Below are positions 39,365 to 47,822 of a DNA stretch of 64,000 bases, piece after piece. The notes below the pieces were generated by a model that made no database searches, was not told the origin of the DNA, and saw only the letters and a list, made by a program, of their open reading frames with translations. The position numbers and the translations under genes are program-made. Source of the stretch: Phaeacidiphilus oryzae TH49 (GTDB taxonomy: Bacteria > Actinomycetota > Actinomycetes > Streptomycetales > Streptomycetaceae); contig NZ_JQMQ01000004.1 in the NCBI RefSeq assembly GCF_000744815.1, forward strand, positions 372,001-436,000, given 5' to 3'. Within the stretch, counting starts at the first letter, position 1. Each line of letters opens with the position of its first letter.

Positions 39365-40699
39365 ATGTCCGATCGCAGCGTCGCAGCAGGCGCACCCGAC
39401 ACCCTCGTCCCGACGCGGAGCACCGTGCCCGCGGCACCCCCCGGGGATCGCGCCCCCTGGGTGCTGGTCGCCCAGGTGGCCGCCGCGCTGGCGGTGGCGA
39501 TGGGGATCGGCCGGTTCGTCTACACGCCGATCCTGCCCCTGATGCACACCCAGGCGGGGCTCTCCGACGGTGCCGGGGCCGCGCTGGCCACCGCGAACTA
39601 CGCGGGCTACCTGGTCGGCGCGGTGGCCGGGATGCTGCTGCCGCGCGCGGCCGGCTCCGGGCCGGTGCTGCGCTGCTGCCTGGTGCTGCTGGTGGCGGAC
39701 CTGGCGGCGATGCCGGAGACCCGCTCCTACCCGCTGTGGCTGGTGCTGCGGCTGCTGGCCGGCGCGGCCAGCGCGCTGGCCTTCGTCGTCGCGGTGAACG
39801 CGCTGCTCGGGCGGCTGCGCGGGCCCTCGGCCCGGCTCACCGGCTGGGGGTTCGGCGGGGTCGGGGCCGGTATCGCCCTCTCCGGGCTGCTGGTGCTGGC
39901 GCTCCGCGGGATCGCCGACTGGCGGGTGGCCTGGTGGGCCTCCGCCGCGCTCGCCGCCGTCCTCACCGTCCCGGCCTGGGGCCTGCGCTCGGCGCCGCCC
40001 GAGCCGCGCGCCGGCGGCACGGAGACCGCCCCCGCGGAGACCGCCCCTGCGGAGACCGCCCCTGCCGGGGCCGCCGCTGCGGACGCCGCCCCCGCTCCGC
40101 CCCGGACGCCGGCCCCCGCCCGCCGCGCCTTCGCCGCCCTGTTCGCCTCCTACACCCTGGAGGGCGTCGGCTACATCATCGCCGGCACCTTCCTGGTCGC
40201 GGCGGTCGGGCAGAGCTCGCCCGGATGGGTCGGCAGCGGCGCCTGGGTGCTGGTCGGCCTCGCGGTCGTGCCCTCCGCGGCGCTCTGGGGACGACTGGCC
40301 GTGCGGTGGTCCGCCGCGCTGATGCTGCCCGCCGCGCTGCTGGTGCAGGCGGTCGGCGTCGCGCTGCCCGCGCTGTTCGGCGGGGTGGCGGCCGCGCTGG
40401 CCTCCGCGGTGCTCTTCGGCGGCACCTTCGTCGGCGTCTCCACCCTCAGCCTGGAGGCCGGAACCCGGCTGCGGTTCCCGCGCGCGGTGGCGGTTCTGAC
40501 GGCGGGTTACTCGGTCGGCCAGATCGTCGGCCCGCTGGCCGCCGCGCCGCTGCTGCGGCACGGCTACCACCAGGCCCTCCTGCTGGCCGCCGCGGTCGTC
40601 GCGGCGGCCGCCGGATGCGCCGTGCTGCTGCGCACCCGGCGGCCGGCGGCTCAGCGCCCGCCCAGCGCCTCGGCCACCTCCGGGATGCGGGTGCGATAG
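39365..40699 (+). CDS. YbfB/YjiJ family MFS transporter
   Basis: A 444-residue membrane protein with about 12 hydrophobic segments. AMGIGRFVYTPILPLMHTQAGLS near residue 45 is the hallmark of the YbfB/YjiJ family, in which G-I-G-R-F-x-Y-T-P-x-L-P is conserved. The central loop carries a low-complexity ETAPAETAPAETAPAG run coded by an 18-bp repeat. The ATG has weak ribosome-site evidence. The last 49 bp overlap the convergent GH4 gene. Function in the family is poorly known; export of small toxic compounds has been suggested. It is the likely target of the LysR gene upstream. Confidence 0.8.
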   Translation: MSDRSVAAGAPDTLVPTRSTVPAAPPGDRAPWVLVAQVAAALAVAMGIGRFVYTPILPLMHTQAGLSDGAGAALATANYAGYLVGAVAGMLLPRAAGSGPVLRCCLVLLVADLAAMPETRSYPLWLVLRLLAGAASALAFVVAVNALLGRLRGPSARLTGWGFGGVGAGIALSGLLVLALRGIADWRVAWWASAALAAVLTVPAWGLRSAPPEPRAGGTETAPAETAPAETAPAGAAAADAAPAPPRTPAPARRAFAALFASYTLEGVGYIIAGTFLVAAVGQSSPGWVGSGAWVLVGLAVVPSAALWGRLAVRWSAALMLPAALLVQAVGVALPALFGGVAAALASAVLFGGTFVGVSTLSLEAGTRLRFPRAVAVLTAGYSVGQIVGPLAAAPLLRHGYHQALLLAAAVVAAAAGCAVLLRTRRPAAQRPPSASATSGMRVR

Positions 40700-42030
40700 C
40701 CGTCCAGCAGCCGCCGGGCGACGCTCACCGAGTCCACCAGCGGGTGGAGGGCGAAGGCCTGCAGAGCGGCGTCCGGGTCCTGCTCGAAGGCGGCCCGGAC
40801 GGTGAGCCGCTCGCAGGCCTTCACCTGCTGCATCAGGCCGAGTTGGGAGAGGTCGGGGGCGGTCACCGGCTGGGGGCGCGGGCCCTTGGCGTCCACCGTG
40901 CAGGGCACCTCGATGACCGCGTCCGCGGGCAGCGAGGGGACGATCGGGCCGTTGCGGACGTTGAGCACCATGGAGGCCGGTTCGTCCCGGGCGATCGCGT
41001 TCATCAGGGCGAGGGCGACCCCGGCGTAGCCGTCGATCTCCGGCTCGGGGGCCTCGTCGGTGGGCGATCCGGCGCCCGCCGCCGGCGCCTCGCCGTGCTC
41101 CACACCGTCCTTGGCCTCGGCCATGTAGCTCGCGCTGCGCTCGGCGATGGTCCGCCGCCACAGCCGCTCGGCGCCGCAGGAGAGCCCGCGGGCCTGCCGG
41201 AAGAACGCGGTCTGCTGCTCGACCAGGAACTCGCCCCGGGTGCGCGGGGCGTCCAGGATGGCGCGCACCGCGTCCCGGTTGAAGTAGTAGTAGTACAGAT
41301 ACTCGTTGGGCAGTAGCCCCATCGTCCTGATCCACTCCGGGCCGAACACCTCGGTCTCCTCCAGCGAGCCCAACTTCTCGTCGTCGGCGAGGAGTTCGGG
41401 CAGCCGGTCGCGGCCGTCCAGCTCCAGCCGGCGCAGCCAGCCGAGGTGGTTGAGGCCGATGTAGTCCAGCCGGGCGGCGGCCGGGTCGGCGCCGAGCGCC
41501 CGGGCCACCCGGCGGCCCAGGCCGGACGGCGTGTCGCAGATGCCGACCACCCGGTCGCCGAGTACCGACTGCATCGCCTCGGTGATCATTCCGGCCGGGT
41601 TGGTGAAGTTGATGACGAAGGCCCCCGGCGCCACCGCCCGCACCCGCTCGGCGAACCGGCGCATCACCGGGAGGGTGCGCAGCCCGTACGCCAGCCCGCC
41701 CGGGCCGGTGGTCTCCTGGCCGAGGACGCCGAGTTCCAGCGCGACCCGCTCGTCCTGGGTGCGCCCGGCCAGGCCGCCGACCCGGACCGCGCAGAAGACG
41801 AAGTCCGCGCCCTCCAGGGCGTCGTCGAGGACGGTGGTGGCGGAGACCCGGGGGGCGTCCGGGTGCCCCTCGGCCAGCTCGGCCAGGATCCGCTGCACCG
41901 CCTCCAGCCGCTCGGAGTCGGTGTCGTAGAGCCAGACGTCGTCGACCCGGGGCTCGCCTCCGTCGCCCAGCAGGGCGCGGTAGACGTACGGGACGCGGAA
42001 TCCGCCGCCGCCGAGGATGCAGAGTTTCAT
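40651..42030 (-). CDS. GH4 family glycosidase, 6-phospho-beta-glucosidase-like
   Basis: A 459-residue NAD- and metal-dependent glycosidase of family GH4, which cleaves by a redox-elimination mechanism. The N-terminal Rossmann motif is CILGGGGFRVPYV (residues 3-15), followed by VFCAVRVGGLAGR, VINFTNPAGMITEAM, ICDTPSGLGRR (the Cys metal ligand region) and DYIGLNHLGW, where the His/Tyr positions match 6-phospho-beta-glucosidases. There is no signal peptide, so it is cytoplasmic. Its ATG overlaps the DeoR stop (ATGA), so the two form an operon. With a PfkB kinase and an ABC importer divergent, the natural flow would be import, phosphorylation, hydrolysis; the sugar is unknown. Confidence 0.85.
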   Translation of the reverse strand: MKLCILGGGGFRVPYVYRALLGDGGEPRVDDVWLYDTDSERLEAVQRILAELAEGHPDAPRVSATTVLDDALEGADFVFCAVRVGGLAGRTQDERVALELGVLGQETTGPGGLAYGLRTLPVMRRFAERVRAVAPGAFVINFTNPAGMITEAMQSVLGDRVVGICDTPSGLGRRVARALGADPAAARLDYIGLNHLGWLRRLELDGRDRLPELLADDEKLGSLEETEVFGPEWIRTMGLLPNEYLYYYYFNRDAVRAILDAPRTRGEFLVEQQTAFFRQARGLSCGAERLWRRTIAERSASYMAEAKDGVEHGEAPAAGAGSPTDEAPEPEIDGYAGVALALMNAIARDEPASMVLNVRNGPIVPSLPADAVIEVPCTVDAKGPRPQPVTAPDLSQLGLMQQVKACERLTVRAAFEQDPDAALQAFALHPLVDSVSVARRLLDGYRTRIPEVAEALGGR

Positions 42031-42797
42031 GCCAGGATCACCTTTCCGCCGGTGCTCTCGCACAGTCGCAGGGTCTCTTCGGGGGCAGCGGCCGTGGTGA
42101 CCACGGTGTCCACCCGCTCCAGGGTGCACACCCGAAGCGAGCCGGTGCCGGGGAACTTGGACGGCGGCGCGAGGAGCACGGCGTGCTGCGCCGACTCGAT
42201 CATCGCCTGCTTGATCGGCGCCTCCACCGCCATGTCGTCCAGTACGTGCCCGTTCGGCCGCACCCCCGTACAGCCGATGAAGGCGAGGTCGGCACTGACC
42301 TGCTGGAGGGCGTTGAGGGTCAGTGAGCCCACCAGCGACTCGTAGTTCCGCCGCACCGCTCCGCCCAGCAGCACCAGCCGCACCTCCGGGTCCTCGCGCA
42401 GCACGTCCAGGACCGCGAGGCTGCTGGTGAGGACGGTGACCGGGCGGCCGCGCAGGCGGCGGGCGATCCGCATGGTGGTGGTGCCGATGTCGAGCAGCAC
42501 CACGCCGTGGTCCGGAACCAGTGCCGCGGCGGCCTCCGCCATCGCCTCCTTGGCCTCGGCGTCCACGTCGGCCTCGACGGCGAAGGGGTGCTCGTGGGCC
42601 GCCGCGCTCGCCGCCGCGGGCGCCGGGGCGGCGCCGCCGTAGGTGCGCACCAGGGCCCCGTCCCGGTCCAGCGCCTTGAGGTCGCGGCGGACGGTGGACT
42701 CGCTGACCCCGAGCCGCTCGGACAACTCCCGGACGGACGCCGCGCCCAGGTCGCGGAGGGCGGCGACGATGCGCTCATGACGGGTGGGGGTGGTCAC
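42027..42797 (-). CDS. DeoR/GlpR family transcriptional regulator
   Basis: A 256-residue sugar-phosphate-sensing regulator. The HTH is at residues 5-55 (RHERIVAALRDLG, then LSERLGVSESTVRRDLKALD), and the DeoR sensor domain at about 85-235 has LLDIGTTTMRIARRL, LLGGAVRRNYESLVG and DLAFIGCTGV, the standard phosphosugar-binding loops. GTG at 42797 is chosen because TAGTGT lies 7 nt before it (leaderless); longer versions up to 42995 would include non-conserved residues. It is divergent from PfkB/ABC genes and overlaps the GH4 gene, so it likely represses both arms until a sugar phosphate appears. Confidence 0.85.
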   Translation of the reverse strand: MTTPTRHERIVAALRDLGAASVRELSERLGVSESTVRRDLKALDRDGALVRTYGGAAPAPAAASAAAHEHPFAVEADVDAEAKEAMAEAAAALVPDHGVVLLDIGTTTMRIARRLRGRPVTVLTSSLAVLDVLREDPEVRLVLLGGAVRRNYESLVGSLTLNALQQVSADLAFIGCTGVRPNGHVLDDMAVEAPIKQAMIESAQHAVLLAPPSKFPGTGSLRVCTLERVDTVVTTAAAPEETLRLCESTGGKVILA

Positions 42798-42804
42798 GGC
42801 CGGG

Positions 42805-42880
42805 ACACTAGCACGCGGTTGACCGAGTTCCACCGTCATCTGACTGACTATTGCCACCCGTGGCTGAAGTTGGCCATAGT
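42805..42880. promoter_or_regulatory. Divergent promoters of the deoR-GH4 and pfkB-ABC operons
   Basis: Minus strand: TAGTGT (42810-42805) 7 nt from the GTG of deoR. Plus strand: TTGCCA (42851-42856)-N18-CATAGT (42875-42880), giving a leader of about 55 nt for the kinase gene. GTCA-TC-TGAC (42835-42844) is a small palindrome between them, and TGACTGACT repeats next to it; either may be the DeoR site. Confidence 0.5.
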
Positions 42881-42942
42881 GATGCGATCTCCCGCGCAGC
42901 AGCGCAGCGAGCTGATCGATCCAGTGCCCGGAGTCACCGCCC

Positions 42943-44010
42943 ATGTCCGCTTCCGAAGGCCCGTCCGCGACCCCGCCGCCGGCGCCCGCGGCCACGCGCC
43001 CGCGCGTCGACCTCCTCTTCGCCGGCGAGCTCTACTACGACCTGGTCTTCGCCGGGCTGCCGGGGCTCCCCGCCCCCGGCCGCGAGGTCTTCGCGGAGAG
43101 CTTCGCCGCCGTCCCCGGCGGCACCGCCACCCGCTGCGTCGCGGCGGCCCGGCTGGGCGCCCCCACCGCGGTGCTGGCCAGTGTCGGCACCGACATGTTC
43201 GGCGAGCGGCTGCACCGCGACCTCGGCGCCGAGCCCCGTCTCGACCTCCGCTGGCTCCGCCGCGACCCGCGCCGGCACACCCCGATCACGGTGGCCGTCA
43301 CGGACCGGGACGACCGCAGCTTCATCAGCTACCACGACGGCTCGCCCTGCGGCAGCGAGTGCCCGGACGCCCCGCCCCTGCCCGACGCCCGGCTGTGCCA
43401 CCTCGGCATCGCCGACCGGCTGCCGAACTGGGCCGCGGCGGTGCGCGCCCGCGGCACCAGGCTGGTCGGCGGGGTGGGCTGGGACGCCAGCGGCCGCTGG
43501 TCGGCCGAGGTGCTGGAGCGGCTCGCCGAGATCGACGCCTTCTGCCCGAACGAGGGGGAGGCGATGCGGTACACCCGCACCGGCAGCGCCGAGGAGGCGG
43601 CCCGCGCCCTCGCCGCCCGCGTCCCCCTGGTGCTGGTCACCAGGGGCGAGCGCGGAGTGCTGGCGATCGACTCGGCGGCCGGCGAGCGGGCCGAGGTCGA
43701 CGGACTGCGGATGCCGGCCGTCGACCCCACCGGGGCCGGCGACGTCTTCATCGCCTCCTTCCTCTACGCCGCGCTGCGCGAGGAGTGGTCGCTGACCGAG
43801 CGGCTGCGCTTCGCCGTGCTCTGCGCGGGTCTCTCGGTGTGCCGCCTCGGCGGCAGCTCCTCCGCGCCCACCTGGCAGGCGATCCGCGCCTACCTGGACT
43901 CCGCCCGACCCGAGGGCTACGGCTTCCTGAGCGGTACGGCCGCGGCCGACGCCGTCGTCCCCCCGGCCGCCCCCTCCGCCCTTCCCTCCGGAAAGGACCA
44001 CCCGTGCTGA
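42943..44010 (+). CDS. PfkB family carbohydrate kinase
   Basis: A 355-residue ribokinase-fold sugar kinase. The N-terminal FAGELYYDLVFAGL, then AAVPGGTATRCVAAARLGA (GG hinge motif), and the C-terminal signature DPTGAGDVFIASFLYA near residue 263 with the catalytic Asp (GAGD) are clear. LVTRGERGV is the typical ATP-binding strand. No signal peptide. It overlaps the substrate-binding lipoprotein gene by 7 nt and so starts the sugar uptake operon. It likely phosphorylates the sugar brought in by the ABC importer, supplying the phosphorylated glycoside that GH4 enzymes use. Confidence 0.85.
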   Translation: MSASEGPSATPPPAPAATRPRVDLLFAGELYYDLVFAGLPGLPAPGREVFAESFAAVPGGTATRCVAAARLGAPTAVLASVGTDMFGERLHRDLGAEPRLDLRWLRRDPRRHTPITVAVTDRDDRSFISYHDGSPCGSECPDAPPLPDARLCHLGIADRLPNWAAAVRARGTRLVGGVGWDASGRWSAEVLERLAEIDAFCPNEGEAMRYTRTGSAEEAARALAARVPLVLVTRGERGVLAIDSAAGERAEVDGLRMPAVDPTGAGDVFIASFLYAALREEWSLTERLRFAVLCAGLSVCRLGGSSSAPTWQAIRAYLDSARPEGYGFLSGTAAADAVVPPAAPSALPSGKDHPC

Positions 44011-45431
44011 TCCGCAGACCGCGACCCCGGACGCCCGGCCCCGACAGGCCCGTCCGCCGGACGTCCCGCCCGGTGACCACCACTGTCGCCGTCGCCGCCG
44101 GCCTCCTGGCGCTGCCCGCCCTCGCCGGCTGCGGCGCCCCCGGCGGCAGTGCCCCCTCCGCCGCCACGGCCCGGCCCAGTGGGCCGGTCTCCACCGACCC
44201 GGCCACCGCCGGCAAGGTCACCCTCACCGAGTGGGACCAGAACACCGACCCGGCCACCGACGCCTCCACCCGGGCCCTGAACGCGGCCTTCGAGCGGAGG
44301 TACCCCAACGTCCGCATCGTCCGGGTCTCCCGCTCCTTCAACGACCTCAAGACCACCCTCAAACTCGCGCTCTCCTCCGCCAACCCGCCGGACGTCGTGC
44401 AGGCCAACCAGGGCTACCCGGACATGGGGGCCTTCGTGAAGGCCGGGATGCTCACCCCGCTGGACCGGTACGCCGACGCCTACGGCTGGCGGACCGCGTA
44501 CCCGAAGCAACTGCTCGACCTCAACCGGTTCTCCACCGACGGCCGCAGCTGGACCACCGGAAGCCTCTACGGCATCTCGCAGACCGGCGAGGTGGTCGGC
44601 GTCTACTACGACAAGACGGAGCTGGCCGCCCTCGGGCTCCAGCCGCCGAGGACGCTCGCCGACCTGGGCGCCGATCTGGCCAAGGCCAAGGCGGCCGGAA
44701 AGCTGCCGCTCTCCTTCGGCGACTCGGACAAGACCGGCGCCATCCACCTCTTCGGCGTGGTGCAGGCGCTGACCGCGGGCAAGGTGGACGTCCGCCACCT
44801 GGTCTTCGGCGCCAAGGGCGCGAGCTGGACCGACAGCGGCACCGTCCGCGCCGCCACCACCATCGGCGACTGGGCCAAGGCCGGCTACCTCTCCCCGGGC
44901 TGGGCCGGGCAGACCAGCGACCAGGCCGCCACCGAGTTCGGCGCCGGGAAGTCCGTCTTCTATCTGGACGGCACCTGGGAGGCGCAGCGGATCGCCTCGG
45001 CGATGGGCGCCGGCAGGGCCGGCTTCACCGCGCTCTCCCCGAGCCCCGGCGCGAGCCCCCTCACCGAGGGCGGCGAGGGACTGGCCTGGTCGATCACCAG
45101 CAAGTCCAGGCACCCGGACGTGGCCGCCGCGTATCTGAACTTCCTCAACGACGAGGGCGGAATGGCGAAGCTGGCCTCCGCAGGCGGGCTCCCCGCGCTG
45201 CCGCCGCCCTCCTTCCGCCCGGCCGCCGGCACGGTCGCCGCCGACGTGCTGACCGCCTGGCACTCCGTCAGCACCCGGGACGGTCTGCTGCCCTACCTCG
45301 ACTACACCACGCCCACCTTCTACGACACCCTCACCGCGGGACTCCAGGAGCTGCTGGGCGGGCGGCAGACCCCGCAGCAGTTCACCCGGTCCCTGCAGAC
45401 CGACGACTCCGCGTTCCAGCAGAGCCGGTAG
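44004..45431 (+). CDS. Sugar ABC transporter substrate-binding lipoprotein
   Basis: A 475-residue lipoprotein. The signal peptide has an Arg-rich start (IRRPRPRTP), a hydrophobic stretch and the lipobox LAGC near residue 45. The mature part is a family-1 extracellular solute-binding protein: VTLTEWDQNTDPATDASTRALN, FERRYPNVRIVRV, PPDVVQANQGYPDMG, and GVYYDKTELAALGL, where Y-Y-D-K and W-A-I-S-like segments are typical of sugar binders. GTG, overlapping the kinase gene and with AAGGA upstream, is the start. It is followed by two permease genes. Confidence 0.85.
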   Translation: MLIRRPRPRTPGPDRPVRRTSRPVTTTVAVAAGLLALPALAGCGAPGGSAPSAATARPSGPVSTDPATAGKVTLTEWDQNTDPATDASTRALNAAFERRYPNVRIVRVSRSFNDLKTTLKLALSSANPPDVVQANQGYPDMGAFVKAGMLTPLDRYADAYGWRTAYPKQLLDLNRFSTDGRSWTTGSLYGISQTGEVVGVYYDKTELAALGLQPPRTLADLGADLAKAKAAGKLPLSFGDSDKTGAIHLFGVVQALTAGKVDVRHLVFGAKGASWTDSGTVRAATTIGDWAKAGYLSPGWAGQTSDQAATEFGAGKSVFYLDGTWEAQRIASAMGAGRAGFTALSPSPGASPLTEGGEGLAWSITSKSRHPDVAAAYLNFLNDEGGMAKLASAGGLPALPPPSFRPAAGTVAADVLTAWHSVSTRDGLLPYLDYTTPTFYDTLTAGLQELLGGRQTPQQFTRSLQTDDSAFQQSR

Positions 45432-45449
45432 CGGAAGGGGAGGAGCGCG

Positions 45450-46418
45450 ATGACCCTCGTCACGCCCGGCACCGGCGGCCGCGCCGGCGCGCGCCAGGCC
45501 GGCGGCGGAGCCCCGGCCCCCGCCCGGCCTGGGCGGTCCCGCCTCCGCCGCGTGCCCTGGCGGGCCTATCTGTATCTGCTGCCGGCGCTCGCGGTGGTCG
45601 CCGTCCTGCTGCTGGTGCCGCTCGGCCAAGCGGTGCAGATCTCGCTGTACCGCTGGGACGGCCTCTCCCCGTCCACCTGGGCCGGCTTCGGCGACTACCT
45701 CGACCTCGGCCGCGATCCGGTGCTGCGTTCCGGCTTCCTCCACGCGCTGGTGCTGATCGGCTTCTACGCGGTGATCCCGGTGGGGGTCGCGCTGGTGCTG
45801 GCGGGGGCGATGACCCGGGCGGCGCGGCTGCGCGGGGCCACCGTCCTCCGCGTCCTCCTCTTCCTGCCGCAGGTGGTCGCCACGGTGGTGGTGGCCACCG
45901 CGTGGACCGCCGTGTACGCCCCGGACGGGGTGCTCAACTCGGTGCTGGACGCGGTGGGACTGCACGCGGTCACCCGGCCCTGGCTGGGCGACTTCTCCAC
46001 CGCGCTGCCCGCGGTCGGGCTGATCGGCAGCTGGCTGGAGCTCGGCCTCTGCCTGGTGCTCTTCCTGGCCGGGATCGGGCAGATCCCGCGCGAGCTGTAC
46101 GAGGCGGCCAAGGTCGACGGCGCGGGCGCGGTACGGGAGTTCTTCGCGGTCACCCTGCCCGGTCTGCGCGGGCAGATCGCGGTGGCGCTGACCCTCACCG
46201 TGATCGCCGCCCTGAAGGCCTTCGACCTGGTCTACGTCGCCACCCGGGGCGGCCCGGGCAACGCCACCGCCGTCCCCTCGTACGAGATCTACGACCGGGC
46301 CTTCAACACCGGGCAGGTGGGCGACGCCTGCGCCCTCGGTGTGGTGATGACCCTGCTGATCCTGGGCGTCACGGTGCTGATCGCCCGGCTGCAGCCGAAG
46401 GAGGATGACCGCGCGTGA
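45450..46418 (+). CDS. Sugar ABC transporter permease (MalF-like)
   Basis: A 322-residue inner-membrane protein with six predicted membrane spans. The EAA loop YEAAKVDGAGAVREFFAVTLPGL near residue 215 is the contact with the ATPase. The N-terminal LYLLPALAVVAVLLLVPLGQAVQISLYRWDG is typical of MalF-type sugar permeases. GGAGGAG lies before the ATG. Overlaps the next permease gene by 4 nt. Confidence 0.9.
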   Translation: MTLVTPGTGGRAGARQAGGGAPAPARPGRSRLRRVPWRAYLYLLPALAVVAVLLLVPLGQAVQISLYRWDGLSPSTWAGFGDYLDLGRDPVLRSGFLHALVLIGFYAVIPVGVALVLAGAMTRAARLRGATVLRVLLFLPQVVATVVVATAWTAVYAPDGVLNSVLDAVGLHAVTRPWLGDFSTALPAVGLIGSWLELGLCLVLFLAGIGQIPRELYEAAKVDGAGAVREFFAVTLPGLRGQIAVALTLTVIAALKAFDLVYVATRGGPGNATAVPSYEIYDRAFNTGQVGDACALGVVMTLLILGVTVLIARLQPKEDDRA

Positions 46419-47236
46419 TCACCCGCCGTGAGAAGGCCGTCAACTACGCCGTGCTGTGGCTGTTCGCCGCCCTGTCGGTGTTCCCGCTGGCCGGGGTGGC
46501 GGTCTCGGCGCTCTCCGGGGGCAGCACCGGCAGCGCCACCTTCAGCTGGCCGGACTCCCTCCACTGGTCGAACTTCGCCGAGGCGTGGAGCCGGGGGCAC
46601 TTCTCCCACTACCTCCTCGCCTCCGCCGTGGTCGCGGTCAGCACCGTGCTGCTCAGCTCGGTGCTCGGCATCCTGGCCGGGTTCGCCTTCGCCGCGTTCG
46701 ACTTCCCGGGGCGGTCGGCGCTCTTCTACCTGATGCTGATCGGCCTGATGGTGCCGGAGGAGGCCTTCGTCATCCCGCTCTACTTCGACCTGCGGAACGA
46801 CGGACTCACCGACACCTACGCGGCGCTGATCCTGCCCCAGGTCGCCCAGTCGCTGGGGTTCGCGGTCTTCTGGCTGCGGAACGCGTTCCGGGCGGTACCG
46901 CGCAGCGTGGTCGAGGCGGCGCGGATCGACGGTGCGGGGGACTGGCGGGTGCTGTGGCGGATCCTGGTCCCGACCACCCGGCCGGCCCTGACCACGCTGG
47001 CCATGCTGGTCTTCATGTGGACCTGGAACGCCTTCCTGATCCCCCTGGTGATGGTGCAGTCCGAGGACCTCCGCACCGCGCCCCTCGGCCTGGCCTTCTT
47101 CCAGGGCGCCCACACCACCCAGTTCTCCCTCCTCGCCGCGGCGGCCATCATCGTGGCCCTCCCGGTGGTCCTCCTCTACCTCTTCCTGCAGCGCCACTTC
47201 ATCAACGGCATGCTCGCTGGCGCCGTCAAGGAGTGA
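46415..47236 (+). CDS. Sugar ABC transporter permease (MalG-like)
   Basis: A 273-residue permease with six predicted spans and an EAA loop VEAARIDGAGDWRVLWRILVP near residue 165. The C-terminal HFINGMLAGAVKE is the usual end of MalG-type permeases (F-x-x-G-x-x-x-G-A-V-K-x). GTG overlaps the previous stop. No ATPase gene follows; streptomycetes commonly use one shared ATPase, MsiK, for many such importers, which probably applies here. Confidence 0.9.
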   Translation: MITRREKAVNYAVLWLFAALSVFPLAGVAVSALSGGSTGSATFSWPDSLHWSNFAEAWSRGHFSHYLLASAVVAVSTVLLSSVLGILAGFAFAAFDFPGRSALFYLMLIGLMVPEEAFVIPLYFDLRNDGLTDTYAALILPQVAQSLGFAVFWLRNAFRAVPRSVVEAARIDGAGDWRVLWRILVPTTRPALTTLAMLVFMWTWNAFLIPLVMVQSEDLRTAPLGLAFFQGAHTTQFSLLAAAAIIVALPVVLLYLFLQRHFINGMLAGAVKE

Positions 47237-47257
47237 CTCCGTCCCGCCCCCGCCCCG

Positions 47258-47289
47258 GGCCCGCCCGGAGCCGGGGCTCCGGGCGGGCC
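47258..47289. terminator. Perfect 14-bp hairpin between convergent genes
   Basis: GGCCCGCCCGGAGC-N4-GCTCCGGGCGGGCC sits about 20 bp after the ABC permease stop and just before the end of the convergent gene. It is likely a bidirectional terminator. Confidence 0.75.
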
Positions 47290-47304
47290 GGCCGACGGCG
47301 GGCG

Positions 47305-47745
47305 CTAGCGGGGGTCGAGGACGAAGAGGGGGATGGTGCGGGTGGTCTTCTTCTGGTACTCGGCGTAGGCGGGGAAGGCGGCGACGGCTCGCTCCCACCA
47401 CTCCTCGCGTTCGGCGCCCTCGGCGATGCGGGCGGTGAAGTCCCGGGTGACCTCGCCGTCCTGGAGGGAGATCTCGGGGTGGGCCACGATGTTGTGGTAC
47501 CAGACGGGGTGCTCGTCCGCGCCGCCCTTGGAGGCGACCACGGCGTACCGGCCGCCGTGCTCCACGCGCATCACGGGCGTGTACCGCCGCTTCCCGGTCC
47601 GCGCCCCGCGCAGGGTGAGCAGGACGATCGGCGAGCCCTGGATCTCGATGCCCTCGGTGGTGCCGGTGGCCAGCACCTTCTGCGTCTGCTCGCGCACCCA
47701 CTCGGTCGGGCTGAACTCCACGTCCCCGCCGCTTGCTTCAGGCAC
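47305..47745 (-). CDS. F420-dependent nitroreductase-like (DDN family) protein
   Basis: A 146-residue split-barrel protein of the deazaflavin-dependent nitroreductase family. Marks are VREQTQKVLATGTTEG, IVLLTLRGARTGKRRYTPVMRVEHGGRY (the T-x-G-R-K/R-T-G-x-x-R-x-x-P core, here RGARTGKRRYTPV), ASKGGADEHPVWYHNI and VAHPEISLQDG, all standard. It would use F420H2 to reduce small substrates or be inactive. GTG start with AAGGAT upstream. Its promoter region is shared with the divergent HyuA-HyuB gene. Confidence 0.85.
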   Translation of the reverse strand: MPEASGGDVEFSPTEWVREQTQKVLATGTTEGIEIQGSPIVLLTLRGARTGKRRYTPVMRVEHGGRYAVVASKGGADEHPVWYHNIVAHPEISLQDGEVTRDFTARIAEGAEREEWWERAVAAFPAYAEYQKKTTRTIPLFVLDPR

Positions 47746-47809
47746 TTGAGGCGATCCTTCCCTAGTTCGTCGTCCGGCCGACCGGCACTGGCCGGGACCG
47801 GCTCCGTGG

Positions 47810-47815
47810 TAGAAC
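47810..47815 (+). promoter_or_regulatory. -10 box of probable leaderless hydantoinase gene
   Basis: TAGAAC lies 7 nt before the ATG; no Shine-Dalgarno is present. It departs from TAnnnT at the last base, so it is less sure than the others. Confidence 0.4.
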
Positions 47816-47822
47816 CGATCGT

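Noticed and set aside
42798-42995. 66-codon N-terminal extension of the DeoR gene
   Set aside because: It would run through the divergent promoter region, and the DeoR family starts directly with the HTH; a -10 box sits 7 nt before the GTG at 42797.
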